18,397 bases of DNA, from positions 1 through 18,397 of the forward strand of contig JBIIZD010000056.1 in NCBI GenBank assembly GCA_044346445.1, in the 5' to 3' direction. Of the stretch, positions 6,095 to 12,779 are shown piece after piece (the stretch's first letter is position 1; every line of letters starts with the position of its first letter). Both the position numbers and the translations under genes were made by a program. The notes beneath the pieces are model-generated. The model was not told the origin of the DNA, made no database searches, and saw only the letters and a program-made list of their open reading frames with translations. This stretch comes from CAISGS01 sp044346445. GTDB lineage: Bacteria; Pseudomonadota; Alphaproteobacteria; Caulobacterales; Caulobacteraceae.

Positions 6095-7440
6095 TTGCCG
6101 CGCCCCCCCCGGAGTTTGGACTTCTTTATCAGACCCTCATATTGATGGGCCAGCAAATGCGACTGAATCTGCGCAACCGTATCCATGGTCACGGTCACCA
6201 CAATCAGAATTGAAGTGCCACCGAGATAGAAGGGTGCATTATAGAAACCGATCAAGGCTTCTGGCAGCAAACACACCGCCGTAATATAGGCCGCGCCAAT
6301 CACTGTCAGACGGCTCAAGACATAGTCCAGATATTCAGCCGTGCGCTTGCCCGGACGAATTCCCGGCAGGAAGCCGCCATATTTACGCAAATTCTCCGCC
6401 GTATCGTCGGGATTGAACACAATCGACGTATAGAAGAACGAGAAGAAGATGATCAGGGCGGCATAAAACACCATAAATAGCGGCCGACCATGCTGTAATT
6501 CACCAACCAGCCCCGGCACCCACTCCGCCCAGGTCGGCAAATTGGCCGTGGCCAAAAAGCCCATAGCGGTGGCAGGTAGCAATAGCAGGCTGGACGCAAA
6601 GATCGGCGGGATCACCCCAGCCGTATTGATCTTAAGCGGCATGAAAGAGGTCTCACCGCCGGTGATACGGTTGCCGGTCTGGCGCTTGGGATACTGAACC
6701 AGCAAGCGGCGCTGCGAGCGTTCAATGAACACGATCGCCAGAACCACAACCACTGCCAGGGCGCTGATCATGAACATGGCAAAGCCCGACAGTGCACCTT
6801 GCTGGGTCAGGGTCAGCATCTGCCATATCCCTCTGGGCAGGCTGGCCACAATACCGGCAAAAATGATCAAGGACACGCCATTGCCGACGCCGCGGCTTGT
6901 GATCTGCTCACCCAGCCACATCAGGAACATGGTGCCCCCGGTCAGGGTGACAATGGTCGAGACCAGGAAGAATACACCGGGCTGATCAACCAGGCCCGGG
7001 CTGTTTTGCAGGCCGATCCCGATACTGGCCGACTGAAACAGGGCCAAGAGCACGGTCAAATAACGGGTATATTGATTAAGCTGTTTGCGGCCCGCCTCCC
7101 CGCCTTCCTTGCGCAGCTTTTCCCAGGGCGGATAAACCGTCCCCATCAACTGCACAATGATCGAGGCCGAGATATAGGGCATCACGTTCAGCGACAAGAT
7201 CGCCATGCGCTCGACCGCGCCGCCGGAGAACATGTTGAACATGCCAAGTATGCCCTTGGACTGTCCTTCAAAGGCCCGCGTAAACGCCATCGGATCGATA
7301 CCGGGAATGGGGATATAGGTCCCCAACCGATAGACCACGAGGGCAATCAGGGTAAACAAGATGCGCTTTTGAAGTTCCGTGGCCTTTTGGAAAGACCCGA
7401 AATTCATATTCGCTGCGAGTTGTTCTGCGGCCGAGGCCAT
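6091..7440 (-). CDS. secY: Protein translocase subunit SecY
   Basis: Central pore of the SecYEG translocon in the inner membrane; it moves unfolded preproteins and inserts membrane proteins. 449 aa with ten hydrophobic segments. Family marks include YRLGTYIPIPGID near TM1, SIIVQLMGTVYPPWEKLRKEGE-like sequence after TM2, GNGVSLIIFAGI in the middle, the cytosolic loop YPKRQTGNRITGGETSFMPLKIN that contacts ribosome and SecA, and FNPDDTAENLRKYGGFLPGIRPGKRT. I chose the ATG at 7440 (MASAAEQLAANMNFGSFQKAT). The upstream ATG at 7506 adds 22 atypical residues, and AGGGGG lies just before the chosen start. A 139-nt spacer separates it from rplO, which is large for this operon. Confidence 0.97.
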   Translation of the reverse strand: MASAAEQLAANMNFGSFQKATELQKRILFTLIALVVYRLGTYIPIPGIDPMAFTRAFEGQSKGILGMFNMFSGGAVERMAILSLNVMPYISASIIVQLMGTVYPPWEKLRKEGGEAGRKQLNQYTRYLTVLLALFQSASIGIGLQNSPGLVDQPGVFFLVSTIVTLTGGTMFLMWLGEQITSRGVGNGVSLIIFAGIVASLPRGIWQMLTLTQQGALSGFAMFMISALAVVVVLAIVFIERSQRRLLVQYPKRQTGNRITGGETSFMPLKINTAGVIPPIFASSLLLLPATAMGFLATANLPTWAEWVPGLVGELQHGRPLFMVFYAALIIFFSFFYTSIVFNPDDTAENLRKYGGFLPGIRPGKRTAEYLDYVLSRLTVIGAAYITAVCLLPEALIGFYNAPFYLGGTSILIVVTVTMDTVAQIQSHLLAHQYEGLIKKSKLRGGRGK

Positions 7441-7579
7441 AGGCACCCCCTGGGGCGATTTCACACGACGTGTCGCAAGATTGTCTGGACCAACCGGTCC
7501 TGGCAAGAGCCCCGCGATCGCCTAAGATAATGAGGCCAGCCCAAAACGCCAGACTGGCACCCTTCTTACGCAGTTGCGA
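7441..7579 (-). other. rplO–secY spacer with three short palindromes
   Basis: 139 nt without a recognisable gene. It contains ACACG-A-CGTGT (7463-7473), GGACC-AACC-GGTCC (7487-7500) and GCCAG-A-CTGGC (7548-7558). None is followed by a T-tract on the minus strand. No convincing -35/-10 pair was found. Confidence 0.5.
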
Positions 7580-8065
7580 CTAGGCTTGCGCCTTGACCAC
7601 GACCTTCTTGGTGGTGGTTACGCTACCACCTGCGGCTTCCACAGCGGCGATGGCCGAAGGGGTTGCCCCATAAACGGTGATATTGATCTTGCTCTTCAGC
7701 TCACCATGGCCGAGCAGACGGATACCATCCAGCTTGCGGCGAATGACGCCAGCGGCGATCAGGACCGTGGCATCCATGGGCTGGGATGCATCAAGACGCC
7801 CGGCCTCAATCGCCTATTCCAGACGCCACAGATTGACCTCGGCAAAGTCCTTGCGGAACATATTGTTAAAGCCGCGCTTTGGCATACGCATGTGAAGGGG
7901 CATCTGGCCGCCTTCAAAGCCGTGGATCGAGACACCCGAACGGGACTTTTGACCCTTGACGCCGCGACCGGCGGTCTTGCCCTTACCCGAACCCGGGCCA
8001 CGGCCAACGCGCATACGATCCTTGGTCGCGCCTTCATTATCACGAATTTCATTCAGCTTGGTCAT
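7580..8065 (-). pseudogene. rplO: 50S ribosomal protein L15, interrupted by an in-frame amber codon
   Basis: L15 is a late-assembly large-subunit protein that binds 23S rRNA. The frame has 161 sense positions, the normal alphaproteobacterial length, and starts MTKLNEIRDNEGATKDRMRVGRG with AAGGAT about 8 nt upstream. The diagnostic KGQKSRSGVSIHGFEGGQMPLH (37-58) is intact. Codon 84 is TAG (7814-7816), where alphaproteobacterial L15 usually has Lys or similar. The same frame then continues with AIEAGRLDASQPMDATVLIAAGVIRR and ends in the typical GGSVTTTKKVVVKAQA. Codon 80 is Trp (NLWRLE), where Gly or Ser is usual. No indel is needed, so one substitution explains the break. It could be a real nonsense mutation, a sequencing error or suppressed amber. 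TAG ends many neighbouring genes, so genome-wide reassignment is ruled out. L15 is dispensable in E. coli under laboratory conditions, so loss is possible. Confidence 0.9.
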
Positions 8066-8090
8066 GAGCCTATCCTTTTGAGAAAGTCGC

Positions 8091-8105
8091 CGGGCCCAGG
8101 GCCCG
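8091..8105. promoter_or_regulatory. GC-rich palindrome upstream of rplO
   Basis: CGGGCCC-A-GGGCCCG is a perfect 15-bp palindrome 26 nt before the rplO ATG and just 5' of its Shine-Dalgarno. In RNA it could form a hairpin of about 6 bp with a small loop in the rplO leader. A TACAAT -10-like hexamer lies beyond it (8114-8119, minus strand), but no matching -35 is visible. Confidence 0.4.
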
Positions 8106-8125
8106 ACTCGGCGATTGTACTAAGA

Positions 8126-8158
8126 GCAGAAAAGAGCCCCGCCAGATTAGCGGGGCTC
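8126..8158 (-). terminator. Intrinsic terminator between rpmD and rplO
   Basis: GAGCCCCGC and GCGGGGCTC (8134-8142 and 8150-8158) form a perfect 9-bp GC-rich stem with a 7-nt loop. On the minus strand it is followed directly by TTTTCTGCTCTT. It begins 16 nt after the rpmD stop. By form it is a convincing rho-independent terminator or attenuator inside what is normally one continuous spc operon. Whether it terminates fully, partly or not at all in vivo is unknown. Confidence 0.78.
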
Positions 8159-8174
8159 CTTATGTCTTTGTTGC

Positions 8175-8360
8175 TTAGACTTGTTCTTCGACGACAGCAA
8201 CCAGGTGTTGGACCTTGGCGACCATTCCGCGAACGGAAGGTGTGTCTTCCAAGGTTGAAACGCGGCCCATGCGATTAAGGCCCAGACCCGCCAAGGTGGC
8301 GCGCTGGTCTTTACTGCGGCGGATAGGGCTGCCGGTTTGTTGAACAGTGATCTTGGCCAT
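8175..8360 (-). CDS. rpmD: 50S ribosomal protein L30
   Basis: Small large-subunit protein, 61 aa, with the short bacterial-type fold (no eukaryotic L7 extension). Recognised by ITVQQTGSPIRRSKDQRATLAGLGLNRMGR (4-33) and SVRGMVAKVQHLV (42-54). ATG start with AAGGAT about 8 nt upstream, 11 nt after the rpsE stop. The intrinsic terminator at 8126-8158 follows, so this may be the last gene of the upstream transcription unit. Confidence 0.95.
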   Translation of the reverse strand: MAKITVQQTGSPIRRSKDQRATLAGLGLNRMGRVSTLEDTPSVRGMVAKVQHLVAVVEEQV

Positions 8361-8371
8361 GTCTTTGATCC

Positions 8372-8947
8372 TTAGCCTTCGACGGCGTCAGGCGACGAAG
8401 CGCCATCGGCCCGGCGACCAATAATGTCACCGACCTTCTTGCCACGCTTATTGGCGACCTGGCGAGGCGAAGACTGCCCCTTGAGTGCGTCAAACGTGGC
8501 GCGAACCATGTTATAGGGATTGGACGAACCGACCGACTTGGATACGACGTCCTGAACCCCTAGGGTTTCCAAGACAGCGCGCATCGGACCGCCGGCAATA
8601 ATGCCCGTTCCAGGAGGTGCCGCGCGAAGCATGACCTTACCTGCCCCGTGACGGCCTGAGCCATCATGATGCAGGGTGCGGCTTTCGCGCAAGGGCACGC
8701 GGATCATGGTCTTCTTGGCTTCCTCAGTGGCCTTGCGAATGGCTTCAGGCACTTCACGCGCCTTGCCATGCCCAAATCCAACCCGACCCTTTTGGTCACC
8801 AACGACCATCAGAGCGGCAAAGGAGAACCTGCGTCCACCCTTAACCGTGGCAGCGACGCGATTGATGTGGACCAGCTTTTCGACAATATCGCTGTCGCGC
8901 TCATCCCGGTCACGGCGGTCGCCGCGCTCTTCGTTTTTACGAGCCAT
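8372..8947 (-). CDS. rpsE: 30S ribosomal protein S5
   Basis: Small-subunit protein at the mRNA entry channel, involved in decoding fidelity and mRNA unwinding. 191 aa. After a charged N-terminal tail (ERGDRRDRDERDSD, 7-20) comes the double-stranded-RNA-binding S5 N-domain (about 21-84, KLVHINRVAATVKGGRRFSF and VGFGHGKAREVPEAIRKA). The C-domain follows with APPGTGIIAGGPMRAVLE (110-127). ATG start with AAGGAA 7 nt upstream, 9 nt after the rplR stop. Confidence 0.98.
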   Translation of the reverse strand: MARKNEERGDRRDRDERDSDIVEKLVHINRVAATVKGGRRFSFAALMVVGDQKGRVGFGHGKAREVPEAIRKATEEAKKTMIRVPLRESRTLHHDGSGRHGAGKVMLRAAPPGTGIIAGGPMRAVLETLGVQDVVSKSVGSSNPYNMVRATFDALKGQSSPRQVANKRGKKVGDIIGRRADGASSPDAVEG

Positions 8948-8956
8948 GCGGTTTCC

Positions 8957-9322
8957 TTAAAAGTTCAAGCCGGCTTCGCGCGCGGCGTCAGCCAGGGCCT
9001 TGATCCGGCCATGAAACAGATACCCACCGCGATCGAAAAAGACGTCCTTGACGCCCTTTTCCATCGCCCTTTGGGCAACGAGCTTACCCACGACAACCGC
9101 GGCGTCCTTGTCCGAGCCCTTGGCGTGCTCGGACTTGGCGGAGGCTTCAAGCGAAGAAGCCGCAGCCAGGGTAATGCCTTGGCGATCATCGATGATCTGG
9201 GCACAGATATTCTTGTCCGAGCGGAAAACCGTCAGACGCGGGCGGCCATTCGAAAGGGCCTTAAGCCTGATGCGCGTGCGCTGGGCACGGCGCTGAGACA
9301 AATCGCGGGGAGAAAGGGCCAT
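8957..9322 (-). CDS. rplR: 50S ribosomal protein L18
   Basis: 5S rRNA-binding protein of the central protuberance; with L5 and 5S rRNA it docks that particle on the 50S. 121 aa, normal length. Signatures are RRAQRTRIRLKALSNGRPRLTVFRSDKNICAQIIDD (11-46) and VFFDRGGYLFHGRIKALADAAREAGLNF (94-121). It starts 3 nt after the rplF stop, so ribosomes probably pass directly between the two. Confidence 0.98.
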   Translation of the reverse strand: MALSPRDLSQRRAQRTRIRLKALSNGRPRLTVFRSDKNICAQIIDDRQGITLAAASSLEASAKSEHAKGSDKDAAVVVGKLVAQRAMEKGVKDVFFDRGGYLFHGRIKALADAAREAGLNF

Positions 9323-9325
9323 GGC

Positions 9326-9859
9326 TTACTTCTTCTTGCCTTCCTTGCGACGAACCTTCTCGCCGGAATAACGAACACCCTTGCCCTTATAAGGCTCTGG
9401 CGGACGAATCCGACGAATGACCGCCGCAATTTCACCGACCGCCTGCTTATCAATGCCGGAGATGATGATTTCAGTTTGCTTGGGCACAGCAAAGGTGACC
9501 CCGGCCGGAGGCGGAACGTCCACCTCGTGGCTGAAACCGAGCTGCATGGCCAGATTGGGGCCCTTGAGCGCCGCCCTGTAACCCACGCCGACCAGTTCCA
9601 GGGACTGCTGGTAACCAACAGTGACACCATGAACCATGTTGCCGACCAAGGTGCGGGACAGACCCCACATCGACTTGGCCCGCTTTGAGTCATCGCGAGG
9701 CGTGAAGCTAAGCTCACCGCCCTCGATCTTCATCTCGATTTCCTCGGCGACTGTCCAGGACAAGGACCCCTTAGGGCCTTTGACTGCAACCGTTTGGCCG
9801 TCCAGGGTCAAGGTGACGCCGGAAGGAATGGAGACCGCTTTTTTGCCGATCCGTGACAT
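9326..9859 (-). CDS. rplF: 50S ribosomal protein L6
   Basis: Large-subunit protein near the factor-binding site and the sarcin-ricin loop. 177 aa with the two repeated L6 domains. The signature PYKGKGVRY (156-164) is in the second, and the C-terminus is basic (RRKEGKKK). N-terminus MSRIGKKAVSIPSGV is canonical. GGAGGG lies about 9 nt before the ATG; the gap to rpsH is 21 nt. Confidence 0.98.
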   Translation of the reverse strand: MSRIGKKAVSIPSGVTLTLDGQTVAVKGPKGSLSWTVAEEIEMKIEGGELSFTPRDDSKRAKSMWGLSRTLVGNMVHGVTVGYQQSLELVGVGYRAALKGPNLAMQLGFSHEVDVPPPAGVTFAVPKQTEIIISGIDKQAVGEIAAVIRRIRPPEPYKGKGVRYSGEKVRRKEGKKK

Positions 9860-9880
9860 TTTTCTTTTCCCTCCCCGCGC

Positions 9881-10279
9881 CTAGTAGACGCGGCAGAGAA
9901 CTTCGCCGCCCACGTTATTATCGCGGGCCGCGTTGTCGGACATGACACCCTTGGGTGTCGAAAGGATGGAGATACCAAGACCGTTCTTGACGGGCTTGAG
10001 ATCCTTAACCGAGGAATACACCCGGCGTCCAGGCTTGGACACGCGCGCAATTTCCACGATCACCGGCTCACCGTCGAAATACTTCAATTCGATTTCGTAT
10101 TCCGCAAATGTGCCTGGCTTTTCAACCAGAGCATAACCGCGGATATAGCCTTCGGACTGAAGCACTTCCAAGACGCGTCCACGCAGGACCGACGCGGGCG
10201 TCGAGACCTTGCTGCGCTTACGCATAGCGGCGTTCCGAATACGGGCGATCATATCGCCGATGGGGTCATTCACAGCCAT
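9881..10279 (-). CDS. rpsH: 30S ribosomal protein S8
   Basis: Primary 16S rRNA-binding protein of the central domain. In E. coli it also represses spc-operon translation by binding near the rplE start; that control is not demonstrated here. 132 aa, beginning MAVNDPIGDMIARIRNA. The C-terminal signature GLGISILSTPKGVMSD and ending VGGEVLCRVY are characteristic. AGGAGG sits about 6 nt upstream of the ATG, one of the strongest ribosome-binding sites in the cluster. Confidence 0.98.
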   Translation of the reverse strand: MAVNDPIGDMIARIRNAAMRKRSKVSTPASVLRGRVLEVLQSEGYIRGYALVEKPGTFAEYEIELKYFDGEPVIVEIARVSKPGRRVYSSVKDLKPVKNGLGISILSTPKGVMSDNAARDNNVGGEVLCRVY

Positions 10280-10288
10280 GAAGTCCTC

Positions 10289-10594
10289 CTACCAGCTTGA
10301 CTTGACGAGACCGGGAATCTGGCCATTGGAGCCAAGCTCCCGCAACGCGATCCGCGACATCTTCAATTTACGATAAAAGGCCCGTGGCCGACCGGTGATT
10401 TCGCAACGGTTACGGATACGGTTCTTGGCGGAATTGCGCGGCAGCTTGGCAAGCTTAAGGCGCGCATCGAAACGCTCTTCCAGCGGAAGGGCTTCATCGT
10501 TGGCAATTGCCTTAAGTTCGTCGCGCTTGGCTGCGAACTTCTTGACGAGACGGCGGACCATCTCATTGCGGTTAACGGCGCTTTTTTTGGCCAT
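10289..10594 (-). CDS. rpsN: 30S ribosomal protein S14 (zinc-free form)
   Basis: Small-subunit head protein. 101 aa, the long S14 form. Recognised by RFDARLKLAKLPRNSAKNRIRNRCEITGRPRAFYRKLKMSRIALRE (41-86). There is only one Cys and no pair of CxxC motifs, so this is the zinc-independent type usual in proteobacteria. It lies between rplE and rpsH as expected and stops with TAG. Confidence 0.98.
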   Translation of the reverse strand: MAKKSAVNRNEMVRRLVKKFAAKRDELKAIANDEALPLEERFDARLKLAKLPRNSAKNRIRNRCEITGRPRAFYRKLKMSRIALRELGSNGQIPGLVKSSW

Positions 10595-10615
10595 GAGTTT
10601 GTCTTTCCCTCCCGA

Positions 10616-11176
10616 TCAGGACGTGAACGGGAATTGAAACTGCTTCAGAAGCGCGCGCGCCTCATCATCAGTACGGGCAGAGGTACAGACGATAATGTCC
10701 ATGCCCCACATCTGATCGATCTGGTCGTAATTGATTTCCGGGAACACAATGTGCTCCTTCAAACCCATGGCAAAGTTGCCACGACCATCGAACGAGGTTG
10801 GCTTCAGGCCGCGGAAATCCTTCACGCGCGGCAGCGCGATGGTGATCAGACGGTCGAGAAACTCATACATGCGATCCTTGCGAAGCGTCACCTTAGCCCC
10901 GACAATCATGCCTTCGCGCAGCTTAAAGCCAGCGATCGACAGACGGGCGCGGGTCGGCGCAGGCTTTTGGCCCGCAATCGCTGCCAGATCCTTCATGGCC
11001 GCCTGGGCCTTTTTAGAATCTGCAACCGCCTCGCCGATACCCATATTGATCACGATCTTTTCGATCTTGGGAATCTGCATCTCGTTGGTATACGAGAATT
11101 CAGCCTTCATGGCCGGGCGGATCTGCTCGCGATAGACGCCCTTGAGGCGCGGTTCGTATTTTTGTTCATCAGCCAT
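10616..11176 (-). CDS. rplE: 50S ribosomal protein L5
   Basis: 5S rRNA-binding protein of the central protuberance that contacts the P-site tRNA and bridges to S13. 186 aa from MADEQKYEPRLKGVYREQIRP. The conserved core includes PKIEKIVINMGIGEA (35-49), KPAPTRARLSIAGFKLREGM (70-89) and RVKDFRGL (116-123); it ends LLKQFQFPFTS. The frame stays open 94 codons upstream, across rplX, but the conserved N-terminus and a GAGGT site place the start at 11176. It overlaps the rplX stop by 8 nt, so translation is coupled. Confidence 0.98.
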   Translation of the reverse strand: MADEQKYEPRLKGVYREQIRPAMKAEFSYTNEMQIPKIEKIVINMGIGEAVADSKKAQAAMKDLAAIAGQKPAPTRARLSIAGFKLREGMIVGAKVTLRKDRMYEFLDRLITIALPRVKDFRGLKPTSFDGRGNFAMGLKEHIVFPEINYDQIDQMWGMDIIVCTSARTDDEARALLKQFQFPFTS

Positions 11177-11486
11177 TGATGACCTCACCGGACTTCTTGG
11201 CCACGCGGACCTTCTTGTCGCCGTCAATCTTGAAGCCAATGCGCGTTGCCGCACCCGACTTTGGATCAACAATGGCGACGTTCGATACGTGGATCGCCGC
11301 TTCCTTGTTCTTGATACCGCCCTGAGGGTCAGCCTGGGTCGGACGCGTGTGCCGCTGGACCATATTGATCCCGCCGACATACAAGCGATCTTCCTTGGGC
11401 AGAACCCGCAGAACCTGACCCTGACGACCCTTGTCGCGTCCGGCCAGAACGACGACACGGTCGCCTTTTTTGATCTTGGCTGACAT
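11169..11486 (-). CDS. rplX: 50S ribosomal protein L24
   Basis: Assembly-initiator protein of the large subunit, near the tunnel exit. 105 aa. The KOW motif is at the N-terminus (KIKKGDRVVVLAGRDKGRQGQVLRVLPKEDR, 4-34), followed by VGGINMVQRHTRP (37-49), both diagnostic. The ATG directly abuts the rplN stop (TAA-ATG), with GAGGT inside the end of rplN about 8 nt upstream, so the two are coupled. Confidence 0.98.
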   Translation of the reverse strand: MSAKIKKGDRVVVLAGRDKGRQGQVLRVLPKEDRLYVGGINMVQRHTRPTQADPQGGIKNKEAAIHVSNVAIVDPKSGAATRIGFKIDGDKKVRVAKKSGEVING

Positions 11487-11855
11487 TTACAGCACCTCGG
11501 GGGCGAGGGAGATGATCTTCATGTGGTTCTTGGCGCGCAGTTCACGAGGAACTGGACCAAAAATCCGCGTGCCGATCGGCTCACTTTGTTTATTGACGAT
11601 CACGGCCGCATTCTTATCGAAGCGGATCAGCGAGCCGTCCTTGCGCTTGATGCCCTGAGCTGTCCGCACGACGATGGCGCGCATAACGTCGCCCTTCTTC
11701 ACACGGCCCCTAGGGATGGCTTCCTTTACGGAAACCACAATGACATCACCGACACTGGCATAACGCCGGCCGGCGCCGCCAAGCACCTTGATGCACATGA
11801 CCCGGCGAGCGCCCGAGTTGTCGGCAACTTCCAGGTTAGTTTGCATCTGGATCAT
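11487..11855 (-). CDS. rplN: 50S ribosomal protein L14
   Basis: Interface protein of the 50S that forms bridges to 16S rRNA and is the target of the silencing factor RsfS where present. 122 aa, the invariant family length. It starts MIQMQTNLEVADNSGARRVMCIKVLGG and carries the GRVKKGDVMRAIVVRT signature and the C-terminal FGPVPRELRAKNHMKIISLAPEVL. It lies 19 nt after rpsQ. I see no separate spc promoter here, so S10 and spc genes look like one unit. Confidence 0.98.
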   Translation of the reverse strand: MIQMQTNLEVADNSGARRVMCIKVLGGAGRRYASVGDVIVVSVKEAIPRGRVKKGDVMRAIVVRTAQGIKRKDGSLIRFDKNAAVIVNKQSEPIGTRIFGPVPRELRAKNHMKIISLAPEVL

Positions 11856-11874
11856 AGTCTGCGATCCTCTCTGA

Positions 11875-12126
11875 CTATTCGCTCAAAGCCGAGGAGGCGT
11901 TGAAAACGACCTCCCAGGTCTTGAGCTTGGACTTCGGTGCACATTCGATGATCCGAATGATTTGACCGGTCTTGCAGTTATTCGCCTCGTCGTGGGCGTG
12001 GTATTTCTTAGAACGACGCACAGTCTTGCGAAGAACGGGGTGCAGGAAAGTCCGCTCCACCTTCACAACGACGGTCTTGTCTCCCTTATCGGAGACGACA
12101 ACGCCTTCAAGTATCCGCTTGGGCAC
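11875..12126 (-). CDS. rpsQ: 30S ribosomal protein S17
   Basis: Primary 16S rRNA-binding protein of the 5' domain. 83 aa with the OB-fold signature: GVVVSDKGDKTVVVKVERTFLHPVLRKTVRRSKKYHAHDE (8-47). The start is GTG (12124-12126) with GGGAG about 7 nt upstream; that site overlaps the rpmC TAG stop region. GTG rather than ATG may lower initiation slightly. Confidence 0.97.
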   Translation of the reverse strand: MPKRILEGVVVSDKGDKTVVVKVERTFLHPVLRKTVRRSKKYHAHDEANNCKTGQIIRIIECAPKSKLKTWEVVFNASSALSE

Positions 12127-12137
12127 TGATGATCTCC

Positions 12138-12332
12138 CTATGCTGCGGCGGTTTTGCCGCGCAGCACGGTCTTGATGCGCGCGATCGATTTACGTACCTC
12201 GTCCACCCGGTGGGTCTTTTCGACCTGGCCGGTAGCGGCTTGGAAACGCAGATTAAATTGCTCCTTTTTGAGCTTTAGCAGCTCATCATGGAGTTGATCA
12301 GAGGTCAGGCCTCGGATGTCAGCAATTTTCAT
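12138..12332 (-). CDS. rpmC: 50S ribosomal protein L29
   Basis: Small helical protein beside the polypeptide exit, next to the L23 docking site for SRP and trigger factor. 64 aa: MKIADIRGLTSDQLHDELLKLKKEQFNLRFQAATGQVEKTHRVDEVRKSIARIKTVL is characteristic. The ATG shares one base with the rplP stop (TAATG), so it depends on rplP translation. Confidence 0.97.
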   Translation of the reverse strand: MKIADIRGLTSDQLHDELLKLKKEQFNLRFQAATGQVEKTHRVDEVRKSIARIKTVLRGKTAAA

Positions 12333-12769
12333 TATGGTTGCTCCGCCATAACGCCGCCAGCATCGATGCGGGTGACGACCTTGGTCTTGACCGGCAATTT
12401 GGCCGCGCCAAGCCGCAGGGCTTCACGAGCGATGTCGTCGGCAACGCCGTCGATTTCAAACAAGATGCGGCCAGGAGCGCAACGCGCCGCCCAGTGATCC
12501 ACAGCGCCCTTACCCTTACCCATCCGCACTTCAGCAGGCTTGCCGGAAACCGGCACGTCCGGGAAAATACGGATCCAGACCCGGCCTTGACGCTTCATCT
12601 GACGGGTAATCGCGCGGCGAGCCGCCTCGATTTGCCGCGCCGTGATGCGCTCAGGCTCCAAAGTCTTCAGGCCATAGGAGCCGAAGCTAAGGGTGTAGCC
12701 ACCCTTGGCATTGCCGTGGATGCGGCCCTTGAACTGCATCCGATACTTGGTTTTCTTAGGTTGCAACAT
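12332..12769 (-). CDS. rplP: 50S ribosomal protein L16
   Basis: Large-subunit protein near the A-site tRNA elbow, required for a functional peptidyl-transferase region. 145 aa. N-terminus MLQPKKTKYRMQFKGR and the conserved RQIEAARRAITRQMKRQGRVWIRIFPDVPV (45-74) and RMGKGKGAVDHWAA (82-95) identify it. The Arg in the RxGKGKG segment, hydroxylated by YcfD in E. coli, is present. It starts 10 nt after rpsC. Confidence 0.98.
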   Translation of the reverse strand: MLQPKKTKYRMQFKGRIHGNAKGGYTLSFGSYGLKTLEPERITARQIEAARRAITRQMKRQGRVWIRIFPDVPVSGKPAEVRMGKGKGAVDHWAARCAPGRILFEIDGVADDIAREALRLGAAKLPVKTKVVTRIDAGGVMAEQP

Positions 12770-12779
12770 GACCTAGACC

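Noticed and set aside
7580..7777. Separate 65-aa gene starting MDATVLIAAG
   Set aside because: It is the C-terminal part of L15 in the same frame as the N-terminal part, cut off only by the TAG codon. No ribosome-binding site at proper spacing precedes its ATG.
7814..7816. Stop-codon reassignment of TAG
   Set aside because: TAG is the natural stop of at least eight genes in this window, so amber is a normal stop here.
8114..8119. TACAAT as a promoter for rplO-secY-adk
   Set aside because: It is a good -10 match, but no -35-like hexamer is present at 16-18 nt upstream, where the terminator stem lies. Not listed as a promoter.
8066..8174. Missing rpmJ (L36) between secY and rpsM as a gene loss
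   Set aside because: In alphaproteobacteria rpmJ commonly lies elsewhere, so its absence from this cluster is ordinary. No remnant was seen here or in the adk–rpsM gap.
8666..9688. Plus-strand open frame (340 codons) opposite rpsE, rplR and rplF
   Set aside because: It spans three conserved minus-strand ribosomal protein genes and their junctions, so it cannot be an independent conserved gene. The composition is that of a shadow frame.
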